This document shows positions 9,233 through 18,352 of a stretch of DNA of 46,263 bases, piece after piece. Location of the stretch: NCBI GenBank assembly GCA_015232015.1, contig JADGAM010000014.1, positions 1 through 46,263 of the forward strand. The letters run 5' to 3'. How positions within the stretch are numbered: position 1 is the first letter of the stretch; each line of letters opens with the position of its first letter. Origin of the DNA: Oligoflexia bacterium (GTDB lineage Bacteria > Bdellovibrionota > Bacteriovoracia > Bacteriovoracales > Bacteriovoracaceae). Made by a program: the position numbers and the translations under genes. Under the pieces are notes generated by a model. The model was not told the origin of the DNA, did no database searches, and worked only from the letters and a program-made list of their open reading frames with translations.

Positions 9233-9410
9233 TTAAAATTAATCATATGAATTCTACTCTAAATAAATATTGTTTTAATTTTTGTTAATTATTATTTTAG
9301 ACGAACTTTAATACTTTCATCTGTTTAGGATGAAAATAATAAAATAATTATGTTTAGATATTTTTTTGAAGTGTGTATAAAAGTTGGCAATTAATAATTA
9401 CAAACAATTT

Positions 9411-11711
9411 CTAACTTAAAAACAGCATATCGTAATATTTAGGAAGATACCAATGTTCAGCGGCCACCAATTCCTCTAGATCGTTGCAAAGTAAGGAAAT
9501 TTCTTGGGATAATGGAAGTAATGTAGAAGTGATTTCTTTGTTATTGATAGCATTGTTGGTATGAGCACTATGATTATTAGATAGAGATAATTCTTTTATT
9601 AGATTATTTAATTTGTTGGTTTTACTAAATAGAGATTGAGATTTGTTATTTAATTTTTGCAACATGCTTTTTACATATAAATTATCACAATCAGTTTGGT
9701 AACTTTTATCACCATCATATATTTTATCAAGGGAGGTAATAAATTTACTTAATTTCAATTTATAATTTATTACGGAAGGTAATACATGTTGATTGACCAT
9801 GGATATTAGTGTTGCAAATTCAATTTTTAATTGCATATGATAACGTTCCATTAATACGTTATATCTAGTGTTGAGCTCATCTGCTCTATAAATTCCATGT
9901 TTGATTAAAAAATTTGTTTTACATTCATTGCTTAAAACTTCTATTGCTTCCGTTGAATTAATTAAATTAGGAAGACCTCTTCTTGCTGCTTCTAATTTCC
10001 ATTCATCACTGTAACCATCGCCATTAAATACAACTTTTTCTGAGTTTTTAAACCATCTACTAATTAACGCCTCAATAGCATCATCGACACTAAATCCTTT
10101 TGTTAGATGATTTTCAATAAAACAATTTGAATCAACTAATACATCTATTACAGCAGCATTTAAAATACTTAAAGGAAATCCGATAGGGGCCGATGATCCT
10201 ACAGCTCGAAATTCAAAACGATTTCCGGTAAATGCAAAAGGCGAAGTGCGATTTCTGTCGGTATTATCGATTAATAATTGGGTCAATTGTTTTGCTCCCA
10301 AATTTAATATTCTGTTGCCATTACCGTTATGGTTATTGTTAACATTGCCATTTTTAGAGTGAGAAGTTGTCCCATTGGCGATTGATTTAAAAATGTCTGA
10401 CAAGGTATCTCCTAAAAATACGGAGATAATAGAAGGAGGGGCCTCATTTGCTCCTAAGCGATGATCATTTCCAGCTGATGCTACACTCATTCTTAAAACC
10501 TCTGCATGTCTATTTACTGCTTCGACAATTATTGCAATAAGAGCTAAAAAACGTTTGCTGGATTTATCTTCTGAAATTGAATTTGAGTTTGAATAATTTG
10601 CATCGGTATTTAATTCTAATAAATTATTTCCTTGGTCATCACTAAGAGACCAATTAACATGTTTTCCGCTTCCATTAATTTTTGAAAATGGTTTTTCATG
10701 AAGAAGTGCTTTGAAGTCGTGGCGTTCAGCGATTTTTTTTATTATTACCATTACCAGTTGATTTTGGTCAGATGATAAGTTGGCCTCAGAATAGAATGGT
10801 GCCATCTCAAATTGTCCAGGTGCCACCTCATTGTGTCTTGTTTTAGAGGGGATTCCTAAGCGATATAGTTCGTAATCTAATTCTTGCATGAATGCTAGAA
10901 CTCGATCATTTACGTTTCCAAAATAGTGATCTTCTAATTGTTGATTTTTAGCAGTTAAAGAACCAAAAAGGGTTCTACCACACATTACAAGGTCAGGGCG
11001 AAGATTGTAATAAGCTTTATCAACTAAAAAGTATTCTTGTTCTGCGCCTGAATTTACGGTTACATGCTTTACCTCGGGAAAACCGATCAGATTTAAAAAA
11101 CGAGTGGCCTCATCAGATATTTTGGAAATACTTCTTAGAAGAGGAGTCTTAATATCTAAGGCGGCACCATTAGGAGCAGCAAATGCAGTAGGGATACATA
11201 GAACTTTTCCATTTATTCCCTCGGTGATGAACATAGGAGATGACATATCCCAAACAGTATAACCTCTGGCCTCAAAAGTTGAGCGTGCTCCTCCTGAAGG
11301 GAAGGAGGAAGCATCAGGACCACCACAAAGTAATTGAGAAGCAGTTAACTTATCTAGAGGAAGGATTTCGCCATTTTTATAGATGAAATTTAAGAATGAA
11401 TCATGTTTTTCAGCTGAGTTGCCCGTTAGAGGTTGAAACCAATGACAGAAGTGAGTTGCTCCCTTATTTAAGGCCCACTCACTCACAGCATGAGCTATCA
11501 TTTCAGCGTGTTCTTTAAGAAGTAATTTTCCAGTTAGAGAAATCTCTTGCATCTCTTTTTTTACACTTTCTGGAATTCCTAATGCTTTTTTAAAATCAAA
11601 AACATTTTCAGCATAGTACTCACTGATTTTTAAAGTTCGCCCGTTTTCATTTTTGGGGAAATGGATTTTTCTAATTAAACGACTAGTGGCGTTGTCTCGA
11701 TAAGATTTCAT
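9411..11711 (-). CDS. glnN: glutamine synthetase type III
   Basis: This catalyses ATP-dependent formation of glutamine from glutamate and ammonia in the cytoplasm. GSIII hallmarks are clear: the GSIII-specific N-terminal region, RHNEVAPGQFEMAP, the glutamate/ATP site segment KINGSGKHVNWSL, AGNDHRLGANEAPPS and NRFEFRAVGSS. At 766 residues it is slightly longer than the usual ~700-730, explained in part by Asn/Ser-rich inserts (SKNGNVNNNHNGNGN at about 440 and SNNHSAHTNNAINN near the C terminus). The start is supported by AGGAG six nucleotides before the ATG. It is a single gene; no P-II or ammonium transporter gene is adjacent. GSIII enzymes are generally not adenylylated, so control is likely transcriptional or translational. 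Confidence 0.95.
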   Translation of the reverse strand: MKSYRDNATSRLIRKIHFPKNENGRTLKISEYYAENVFDFKKALGIPESVKKEMQEISLTGKLLLKEHAEMIAHAVSEWALNKGATHFCHWFQPLTGNSAEKHDSFLNFIYKNGEILPLDKLTASQLLCGGPDASSFPSGGARSTFEARGYTVWDMSSPMFITEGINGKVLCIPTAFAAPNGAALDIKTPLLRSISKISDEATRFLNLIGFPEVKHVTVNSGAEQEYFLVDKAYYNLRPDLVMCGRTLFGSLTAKNQQLEDHYFGNVNDRVLAFMQELDYELYRLGIPSKTRHNEVAPGQFEMAPFYSEANLSSDQNQLVMVIIKKIAERHDFKALLHEKPFSKINGSGKHVNWSLSDDQGNNLLELNTDANYSNSNSISEDKSSKRFLALIAIIVEAVNRHAEVLRMSVASAGNDHRLGANEAPPSIISVFLGDTLSDIFKSIANGTTSHSKNGNVNNNHNGNGNRILNLGAKQLTQLLIDNTDRNRTSPFAFTGNRFEFRAVGSSAPIGFPLSILNAAVIDVLVDSNCFIENHLTKGFSVDDAIEALISRWFKNSEKVVFNGDGYSDEWKLEAARRGLPNLINSTEAIEVLSNECKTNFLIKHGIYRADELNTRYNVLMERYHMQLKIEFATLISMVNQHVLPSVINYKLKLSKFITSLDKIYDGDKSYQTDCDNLYVKSMLQKLNNKSQSLFSKTNKLNNLIKELSLSNNHSAHTNNAINNKEITSTLLPLSQEISLLCNDLEELVAAEHWYLPKYYDMLFLS

Positions 11712-11717
11712 TTTAAT

Positions 11718-11729
11718 CTCCTAAAGGAG
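11718..11729 (-). promoter_or_regulatory. glnN Shine-Dalgarno inside a small palindrome
   Basis: On the minus strand CTCCT-TT-AGGAG places the AGGAG ribosome site of glnN in a perfect self-complementary dodecamer. Just upstream GGCC-TTCCATCC-GGCC could form a second small hairpin. The geometry would allow the ribosome site to be masked, but the stem is only 4-5 bp, so regulation is speculative. Confidence 0.35.
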
Positions 11730-11891
11730 GCCGGATGGAAGGCCGTGCTAATTTTTAAAAGGAAAATCTATATCATGCTTGGATATAGTTTGAAAACACC
11801 AATATATTTTGAGATCATATTTTATATGATAGCAATAATAATTTTTTTTAAATTAAACTTAAGATAAACTAAAACACTAGAGTATTAAACA

Positions 11892-12326
11892 ATGTCATTA
11901 GCAAAAAAACCTCAGATATCACGCTTTGAAATTAATAAGAAAGTTAGAAGTATTTTGATAAAAAATGGTGTTTGTATGACTGATATTCAATATACTTGTA
12001 CAACAGCTACTGTACATATAAATGGAACTTTAATTAAAGATACTGGAAAGGAATTTGAAAGAGCTGCTGTTGAATATCTTTTAAAAGAGATTACAGATAT
12101 TAAATCGATTAAACATATGGTTGTTAATTTATCTAATTGGGATATAAAAATAGAAGGTGGATCATGCTTGGTAAATAAAAAAGAGGATCCTAATCTTAAA
12201 AAAGATAAAGAAAAAGCTGCACGAAATGAAATTAGAAAAAAAGAAAAAGGGACGGGTGATGGTAATAAGAAAACTCCAGATTCTGCAGCTGGTGGTACTG
12301 GTGGTACTCCAGGAGGAGTTTATTAA
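11892..12326 (+). CDS. BON-like domain protein of unknown function
   Basis: Residues 10-90 have the alternating pattern of a BON/secretin-like alpha-beta domain: INKKVRSILIKNG, then a strand ATVHINGTLI, a helix FERAAVEYLLKEI, and a last strand IKHMVVNLSNWDIKIEG. The remaining 50 residues are a charged Lys/Glu helix and a Gly/Thr/Pro-rich tail. There is no signal peptide, so it is likely cytoplasmic. It has no co-directional partner; the next gene is convergent 20 nt away. The BON assignment rests on pattern only and is moderate. Confidence 0.5.
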   Translation: MSLAKKPQISRFEINKKVRSILIKNGVCMTDIQYTCTTATVHINGTLIKDTGKEFERAAVEYLLKEITDIKSIKHMVVNLSNWDIKIEGGSCLVNKKEDPNLKKDKEKAARNEIRKKEKGTGDGNKKTPDSAAGGTGGTPGGVY

Positions 12327-12346
12327 TTCTAATAACTATGTGTTTG

Positions 12347-13372
12347 CTACCAACTTTTGAACTTAATTTTCTTAGGTCCTTCAATAATCCTTCTAAAAAT
12401 TTCAGCTTCATCATAAATGCCACAAAAATTTTCTGCTCTGGCACCGGTGGCCAGCACTAAACCCATTAAAGAAGATTTATGGTAGAAGTTTGGTTGTCCT
12501 GTCTTTTCAAATTGAATCCAATCTTTTCCACCATCAGGAAATTCGAAACTCCAAGGAGAGGAGGAAGAAAGTAAAAGAAGGACTTTTCCTTTTAAATCAG
12601 TCTTATTTAAAAAATATTTATATGTTTTTTCAATTTCAAGCAAAACTTCTCGGGCCCCTTCCAAATTCTTTTTTTCAAGCGCTTTTAAGTATGAAACATC
12701 TCGGACTAAGAAAAAATAACGATTGTTATTTTTAATGAAGTTTTCAAATAAATATTCAACGTTTCTAGAGAGACCACTATAACATTCATTCTGCTGACAG
12801 GCCTTATCGTAATAAATTTTACTCTTTGAAAAGCTTTTTTCTTCTTGAAGATGAAAACTTTCCATTCCTTTTCTTTCTGCTTTTGCCATTTTCCATAATA
12901 TTAAATCCTGTAAAAAATCTTTTCCTTTTTCTCCACATTTTAGTGCTTTCTCAAAACTATCATTTTCATTTACACCAACTTCAAGCATAGCAGTTTCATA
13001 ACCATTATCTGTTAGATATTTCCAAATAGGTGAATAATTAAAATCGCTGCAATTATCTTTGATATTTTTTTTGCCAATTAATTCCATTGTTTGAGATATA
13101 AAAGCATTAGGTCTTATCTCGTAAAGAGTGTATGTCCAAGTTTTACCCAAGCATTGAGCAGATTCGAAAGATGTTTTTTCAAATACTGTTGGCATGTAAA
13201 ATCTAAGCATCGCTAAATGTTCTTCTTGTAGACCGGCGACCTGAATCCAAATTATCTCTGTTGGAAGTGCTCCATAATTGTGCTCTCTTAAATTTAGTGT
13301 TCCAAAGCGCATGCAACTAAAAATATTTGTAAGGATTAATATAGTAAAAATTAAAGTAATTATTTTATTCAT
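12347..13372 (-). CDS. lipoprotein, possibly a degenerate alkaline-phosphatase-superfamily fold
   Basis: The N-terminal signal (ITLIFTILILTNIFSC) ends in a lipobox-like FSC. The body starts with IIWIQVAGLQEEHLAMLRFYMPTV, reminiscent of the first strand and helix of sulfatase/phosphatase domains. GKVLLLLSSSSPWSFE and SSLMGLVLATGARA resemble the late strands, but no metal ligands (DN..., D..H) are present. Any such fold would be catalytically dead. It ends 5 nt after the upstream gene at 13377 starts its stop, so the two form a lipoprotein/membrane-protein pair in one transcript. Function unknown; the superfamily idea is low confidence. Confidence 0.5.
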   Translation of the reverse strand: MNKIITLIFTILILTNIFSCMRFGTLNLREHNYGALPTEIIWIQVAGLQEEHLAMLRFYMPTVFEKTSFESAQCLGKTWTYTLYEIRPNAFISQTMELIGKKNIKDNCSDFNYSPIWKYLTDNGYETAMLEVGVNENDSFEKALKCGEKGKDFLQDLILWKMAKAERKGMESFHLQEEKSFSKSKIYYDKACQQNECYSGLSRNVEYLFENFIKNNNRYFFLVRDVSYLKALEKKNLEGAREVLLEIEKTYKYFLNKTDLKGKVLLLLSSSSPWSFEFPDGGKDWIQFEKTGQPNFYHKSSLMGLVLATGARAENFCGIYDEAEIFRRIIEGPKKIKFKSW

Positions 13373-13376
13373 ATTA

Positions 13377-14099
13377 TTATTTGATACCCTCCTGATTTTC
13401 TAAATCACTCATGTAATTTGTTATCATGAAAAAATTGATCATTTGAAACAGAAATAGATTTGAAAAAAAGATTGCGATTAGTGCTGGCCAAATGAATGAA
13501 TTGATTTTTTTAATTTCTATTATTTCTCCATTCGCAAGCAAAATAAATATAAATGCAAGAAGAGCTAATGTCCAACTAGTAAAAGCATTTCTATATGCCA
13601 AACGCCATTTTATTCGATTAAAGTAAAGTGCAAAAAGAATAATGGATAAGACTGCAAATTGAATTACAAAAATATAAGCTGGTTTAAAGAAATATAAATT
13701 GTTACCAAAATGGTAGATGCTATAACCTATCAATGCTCCTAAAATAGGTATTCTAATTAATAATCCTTTGTTTTTGAAAGAGCGTCCTTCGTTAATTACT
13801 AATGCAACAATAATAAAACTCAAAAGAGAAAACCAAGCAAGTCCATACATCCCAACCAGGATAGAGCTCCAATTATTGATTGTTATTATTGTTAAGAGAG
13901 AAGAAGGTAGGAAAAATATATATGAACATAAAAGGAATAAAATAATTCCAGCATTCCATATGAATAAATAACGTTTTAGAGGAGGGAGTTTAATAGAGTT
14001 GGTAATTGTGAAAGCACCATATTGTTTAAAATACGATACAAAATAGTATAAAAATGTTAATAGAAATAAGGATATGATAAACATCATAAAAATCACCAT
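13377..14099 (-). CDS. polytopic membrane protein of unknown function
   Basis: The 240 residues hold about seven hydrophobic segments (FIISLFLLTFLYYFV, FIWNAGIILFLLCSYIFFL, MYGLAWFSLLSFIIVALVI, IPILGALIGYSIY, YIFVIQFAVLSIILFALYF, WTLALLAFIFILL, ALIAIFFSNLFLFQMINFF). It is the first gene of a pair with the lipoprotein at 12347. Initiation may be at the internal Met-Met a few codons in. It is divergent from the Fe-S oxidoreductase gene with almost no gap (14 nt), so the two start regions overlap. No family recognised. Confidence 0.6.
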   Translation of the reverse strand: MVIFMMFIISLFLLTFLYYFVSYFKQYGAFTITNSIKLPPLKRYLFIWNAGIILFLLCSYIFFLPSSLLTIITINNWSSILVGMYGLAWFSLLSFIIVALVINEGRSFKNKGLLIRIPILGALIGYSIYHFGNNLYFFKPAYIFVIQFAVLSIILFALYFNRIKWRLAYRNAFTSWTLALLAFIFILLANGEIIEIKKINSFIWPALIAIFFSNLFLFQMINFFMITNYMSDLENQEGIK

Positions 14100-14112
14100 A
14101 TAAATAAAATAA

Positions 14113-16257
14113 ATGAATCATCAAGGAGCAAACAAAGTGAGATCCATTCAAGATCAAATATTTTCTACAGCTACTAGGGAACCTTTATGGAATATCCCAA
14201 CGTATTTTCTAATAATCATGTATACTCTTTTTTTGCTATCATTAATTTTACTTTTTAGGAATCTTTATCGCTACTATATTTTTATTGCAAAAGGGGTTTT
14301 CACAGAGCATCTTATGGCAAATAAGTTTTCTACTCTAAATTTTAAGAATTTTTTTAAAACAATATTTTTACAAGGTAAAGTCACGAATGATTACTATGCC
14401 GGAATATTTCATTCGATGATTTTTTATGGATTCCTTACTCATTTGTTGGCCACCTCTGTTGTGATGATACATCAAGATAGTCCATTTAAAATTTTTAATG
14501 GGCATTTCTATGTGATGGTTTCATTTCTGGCCGATATGGGAGGCGTAAGCATTTTATTAGGAGTTATTTTAGGGATGGTTAGGCGTTATATGTTGAAACC
14601 AAAAAATCTCTTATTTAATTGCTCTGATTCTTCTACTTCAACAATTTCCGACCCAACTCCATTTTTTAAAGAAGTATACATGTATGTGATGTTAATTCTT
14701 TTTGTGTTGATAGGTTTTTCTTTAGAGGGAATTCGTATCATTTTAACTGACTCATTTACTCAGGCACTTACTGTTGAAAAATATTGCTCTCCTGTAGGCT
14801 GGTTTGTAGCACAATTATTTTTAACAATCTTTAATTTTAGCGGCCAAGATAACATAAATAATTTGACCTCATCATTTTTAACTGCTCATAAAATTTTATG
14901 GATGATTCATACTATTTCTACAATGCTTTTTATTGGATTAATCGCTAATAGTAAATTTATTCATTTATTCCTGCTACCTTTATCAGCATTAATTACCAGA
15001 GATCGTCAGGGTGCGGTTATTCTTCCAATGAATTTTCAAGATGAAACAGCAGAAACTTTTGGTTTAGGTGATAGCAAGGATTTAAATTGTAAAGAGCGCT
15101 TTGATGTTTCGGCCTGCATTGAGTGTGGCCGTTGCACTAAAGTGTGTCCTGCGAACAATAGTTCGAAACCTCTCGATCCTAAAAAAATTTTAGTTAAGCT
15201 TAAAGAACTTAAGCAAAAAGATGTATCTCTTTTTTCAGAGGAGAAGGCCTTATTTAGCGCTGATGAATTGGATTCATGTACAACTTGTGGTGCATGCATG
15301 CAAGAGTGTCCCGCAAATATAGAACATGTTAGATTAATAACTAATCTTAAACGTTATAAGGTTTTAACTTTAAGTGATATTAGGCCTAATGCTGCGGCCA
15401 CTGTTAATAAAATTAAAATGTATGGTAATCCTTGGGGAATTCCTACTTCTGAACGTTTTAAGTGGGCGCAGTCGTGCAAAGAAGATATTCCAATTATTAA
15501 AGCAAATAAAAAGGTCGAGTATTTATTTTATGTAGGTTGTGCCGGAGCACTTGATCCTTTAGGGCAAAATATTACTAAAAAAATGATCAAGTTATTAAAA
15601 AAATGCAATATTGATTTTGCACTCATCGAGGGAGAGGAACGTTGTACAGGGGATTCGATTAGACGTTTTGGCGATGAGTATTCATTTGATGAGTGGGCCA
15701 AAGATAATATCAAATTTTTACGACAATTTTCTTTTGATAAAATTTTAACTTTTTGTCCTCATTGTTTGCATACCCTAGGGAAAGAGTATGATAAATTTTC
15801 TGATAAAGATCTTGATGGTAATTTTAAAGTAATTCATCACACAGAACTCTTTTCTTCACTTATTAACTCTGGCAAAATTATTCCAAAGGGGTTAAATGAA
15901 AAAACTAAGGAGTTTACTTTCCACGACCCATGTTATTTAGGAAGACATCATGGGGAATATAAAGCAGCAAGAGATATTTTGGCCAATATTCCAAATTTAA
16001 AATTGAAGGAGCTCGATAATTCAAAGGAGAAATCAGTTTGCTGTGGAATGGGTGGAGGAAATATGTGGTATGAAGTTGCTGAAGGTGAACACCTGGCCAT
16101 TAATCGTTTGAAAGAAATTGCAAGTGTAAATATTAATAATGTGATTACTGCCTGCCCCTTCTGTATGATAAATTTTAATTCCAGCAAGGGACGATATAGT
16201 GTTACTGAAAATATTGAGATTAAAGATATATTTGATATTTTGGACGAATCTTTATAA
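14113..16257 (+). CDS. membrane-bound Fe-S oxidoreductase (NarI-like + 2x[4Fe-4S] + 2x CCG domain)
   Basis: Residues 20-300 hold about five to six membrane helices with spaced histidines (FHSMIFYGFLTHLL, HTISTMLFIGLI...H), like nitrate-reductase-gamma/HdrE haem b subunits. Two ferredoxin motifs follow (CIECGRCTKVCP near 335, CTTCGACMQECP near 395). Then come two CCG heterodisulfide-reductase domains (YVGCAGALDP ... FCPHCLHTLG; FHDPCYLGRHHGEY ... CCGMGGGNMW ... ACPFCMINF). Proteins of this build pass electrons between quinone and soluble carriers, often ETF. An AAGGAG at 14123-14128 sits 8 nt before an in-frame GTG at 14137, so translation more probably starts there than at 14113. It is followed directly by three exported proteins. 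Confidence 0.85.
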   Translation: MNHQGANKVRSIQDQIFSTATREPLWNIPTYFLIIMYTLFLLSLILLFRNLYRYYIFIAKGVFTEHLMANKFSTLNFKNFFKTIFLQGKVTNDYYAGIFHSMIFYGFLTHLLATSVVMIHQDSPFKIFNGHFYVMVSFLADMGGVSILLGVILGMVRRYMLKPKNLLFNCSDSSTSTISDPTPFFKEVYMYVMLILFVLIGFSLEGIRIILTDSFTQALTVEKYCSPVGWFVAQLFLTIFNFSGQDNINNLTSSFLTAHKILWMIHTISTMLFIGLIANSKFIHLFLLPLSALITRDRQGAVILPMNFQDETAETFGLGDSKDLNCKERFDVSACIECGRCTKVCPANNSSKPLDPKKILVKLKELKQKDVSLFSEEKALFSADELDSCTTCGACMQECPANIEHVRLITNLKRYKVLTLSDIRPNAAATVNKIKMYGNPWGIPTSERFKWAQSCKEDIPIIKANKKVEYLFYVGCAGALDPLGQNITKKMIKLLKKCNIDFALIEGEERCTGDSIRRFGDEYSFDEWAKDNIKFLRQFSFDKILTFCPHCLHTLGKEYDKFSDKDLDGNFKVIHHTELFSSLINSGKIIPKGLNEKTKEFTFHDPCYLGRHHGEYKAARDILANIPNLKLKELDNSKEKSVCCGMGGGNMWYEVAEGEHLAINRLKEIASVNINNVITACPFCMINFNSSKGRYSVTENIEIKDIFDILDESL

Positions 16258-18352
16258 GAACTCGTGTAAGGAATTTTATAAAGAATATTATAAGAAATAT
16301 TTTTATCTTTGCCTCATTATCTTTTCTTTAATTATTTTTTATTCTTCTACTAAAGCTCAACAAACTCAAACAATTAATTCTCAAGATGTAAAAGATATTA
16401 ATGGTAATAATTTAGAGACAAGTGCAGGTCTTGTTGATGAGATAACTTTGCCGGGAATGGTTTATAGCTTAAATAAAATTATAAGTAGTGAAAATGCGCT
16501 GTTAAAAAAAATCACCTTAGCCGCTTTTAGAAATATAAAAACTCTTGATCAACTTAAAATTAATAATAATAAAATTAGAGATATTACAATTCATCCAACA
16601 GTAATATCGCAAATGTTACTGCGTTCAGATCAGCGTTTTCTTTTTTTAGCAGGAGAAAATTCTTATGACGAATGTATATTTTTTTCATTATTAGAAAATA
16701 ATTTGCTTAAGATGAGTTTTGATGAAAAAAACAAAAATATGATTATAAATATTGTTTATAAAGATAATAAAAAAGAATTAGCGTTGATTAAAAAAGAAGA
16801 TTTTTTTACATGGATTTATAATAATCATCCGAAATGTGCAAAAAATAAAGAATATTCAGTAGCATTTAATTTAGAAAATTTAGCAAAAACTATAGAGAAA
16901 ATTGATTTTAAAATTCCCAAGAGAGAAGATGAATGTCATGAAATATTTAATGATTGGATCAAAAATCCGCTTACGCCATATATTTGCAAGATTTCTGAAA
17001 TTTTTAGTAATGCCAAAAAGTTAGAGGAGTCTGTAGGTGGGAATATTTTAGATATAACTGCTTTAAGAGACGATGATGAAAAAATATTATTTAGATTTAA
17101 TCAAAAATTGAAAGGTAAATTTAATGATTTACAGTATGTTTATGTAAATAATCTTTGTAAAAACCTTCTTAATAATAAGGATTTTTGTTTGCCTTATCTC
17201 TCTAAAAGTTTTTGGATAAAAGTATTAAATGGGGAAAAACCTGCTGGACATATTAAATATCGCTGTCAAGAATTGTTAAAAAAAGAAGAGATAATTAAAA
17301 ATGATTACCCTGCTTGTGTACAAAAACTTGAAAACAACAATAACAGTTGTCATTATTTAAATGCTACTCGTTTTCCATCTTTAACACCAAAACCTAATTG
17401 TCAGTCAATTTCATTAGCACTAAATAATTCTAGAATTAATAATTATTATCAAGATTGTCCAATGCCTCTTGATAATGATGTAGTAATAAATATTAGTCGT
17501 ATTTATCATCATTTAAATAATACTGTTTTTGAGTCAAATCCTCTTAATTGCTCTGGAATGCCTATGGCAACATTTTATAAAATTGTTAATGATTCAAAAA
17601 ATGAAAAGTATTGGAATTTTTTCATGTGCTATTTTAATCAAAATCAAGGTAAAGAACTATGCATCCCATTTTATCCTGGGACTTTAGATAATTCAAAATT
17701 ATTTGCAGATGAAAATATTGAAAATGCTGAACCTGCAGTTGTGGCCAATATTTTAAGTCAAAGCACGGCAGCACCTGATAATTTAAAATGCACTATTTTA
17801 AATAAAAAATATTATCGGCCAACTTTACTAAAATATAAAAACGGCTGTTTTCTACTTTATGATGAAACAAATTGTACAACAGGTAAATGTCCGAAAGAGA
17901 TTATTTATAATGATCGAAAAATAACTCATATTCAATATAAAATTGGATTTTTAGTTAGATATATCTCTACTGACACTCAAGAATTAAGATATTCAGCAAT
18001 GCTGTTTTTAAATGATCTTTTGCATTTTACTGAAAATAGAGTGAATAATTTACCAGAATTAAAATTTCATTTAAACGCAGGGTCGCAAACCCTAATTCAT
18101 GGAGTAGGTTGTAGAGAAGATTTTTTTCCAAGTTTTTTTAAACAAACAACAATGAATCAATGTAGAGGAATTCCGTTCCTAGTTGATGGTATTATAGAGA
18201 AAAATTCTAAAAGCTATGTAGTAATTAGAACCGCTCTAGATGATATTGGGTCACCAAGAATTATGAGTTGGAATCATTTTTATTCTGCCATAAAAAGTTA
18301 TCAAAATAGTCATCCATTAAAAACTTGGGCATTATATGCAATTAAAAAATGA
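16199..18352 (+). CDS. large cysteine-rich exported protein, unknown family
   Basis: The ORF overlaps the end of the Fe-S gene. No in-frame ATG precedes the signal peptide, so it must use GTG 16199 or a TTG at 16214 or 16232, all inside the upstream gene, implying translational coupling. The signal peptide is YLCLIIFSLIIFYSSTKA/QQ. The mature protein has about 20 cysteines, suggesting disulfides, and a C-terminal region (about 620-715) with HGVGCREDFFPSFF, QCRGIPFLVDGII and SWNHFYSAIKSY that looks like a discrete domain. I do not recognise it. It heads a block of three exported proteins. Confidence 0.6.
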   Translation: MLLKILRLKIYLIFWTNLYKNSCKEFYKEYYKKYFYLCLIIFSLIIFYSSTKAQQTQTINSQDVKDINGNNLETSAGLVDEITLPGMVYSLNKIISSENALLKKITLAAFRNIKTLDQLKINNNKIRDITIHPTVISQMLLRSDQRFLFLAGENSYDECIFFSLLENNLLKMSFDEKNKNMIINIVYKDNKKELALIKKEDFFTWIYNNHPKCAKNKEYSVAFNLENLAKTIEKIDFKIPKREDECHEIFNDWIKNPLTPYICKISEIFSNAKKLEESVGGNILDITALRDDDEKILFRFNQKLKGKFNDLQYVYVNNLCKNLLNNKDFCLPYLSKSFWIKVLNGEKPAGHIKYRCQELLKKEEIIKNDYPACVQKLENNNNSCHYLNATRFPSLTPKPNCQSISLALNNSRINNYYQDCPMPLDNDVVINISRIYHHLNNTVFESNPLNCSGMPMATFYKIVNDSKNEKYWNFFMCYFNQNQGKELCIPFYPGTLDNSKLFADENIENAEPAVVANILSQSTAAPDNLKCTILNKKYYRPTLLKYKNGCFLLYDETNCTTGKCPKEIIYNDRKITHIQYKIGFLVRYISTDTQELRYSAMLFLNDLLHFTENRVNNLPELKFHLNAGSQTLIHGVGCREDFFPSFFKQTTMNQCRGIPFLVDGIIEKNSKSYVVIRTALDDIGSPRIMSWNHFYSAIKSYQNSHPLKTWALYAIKK

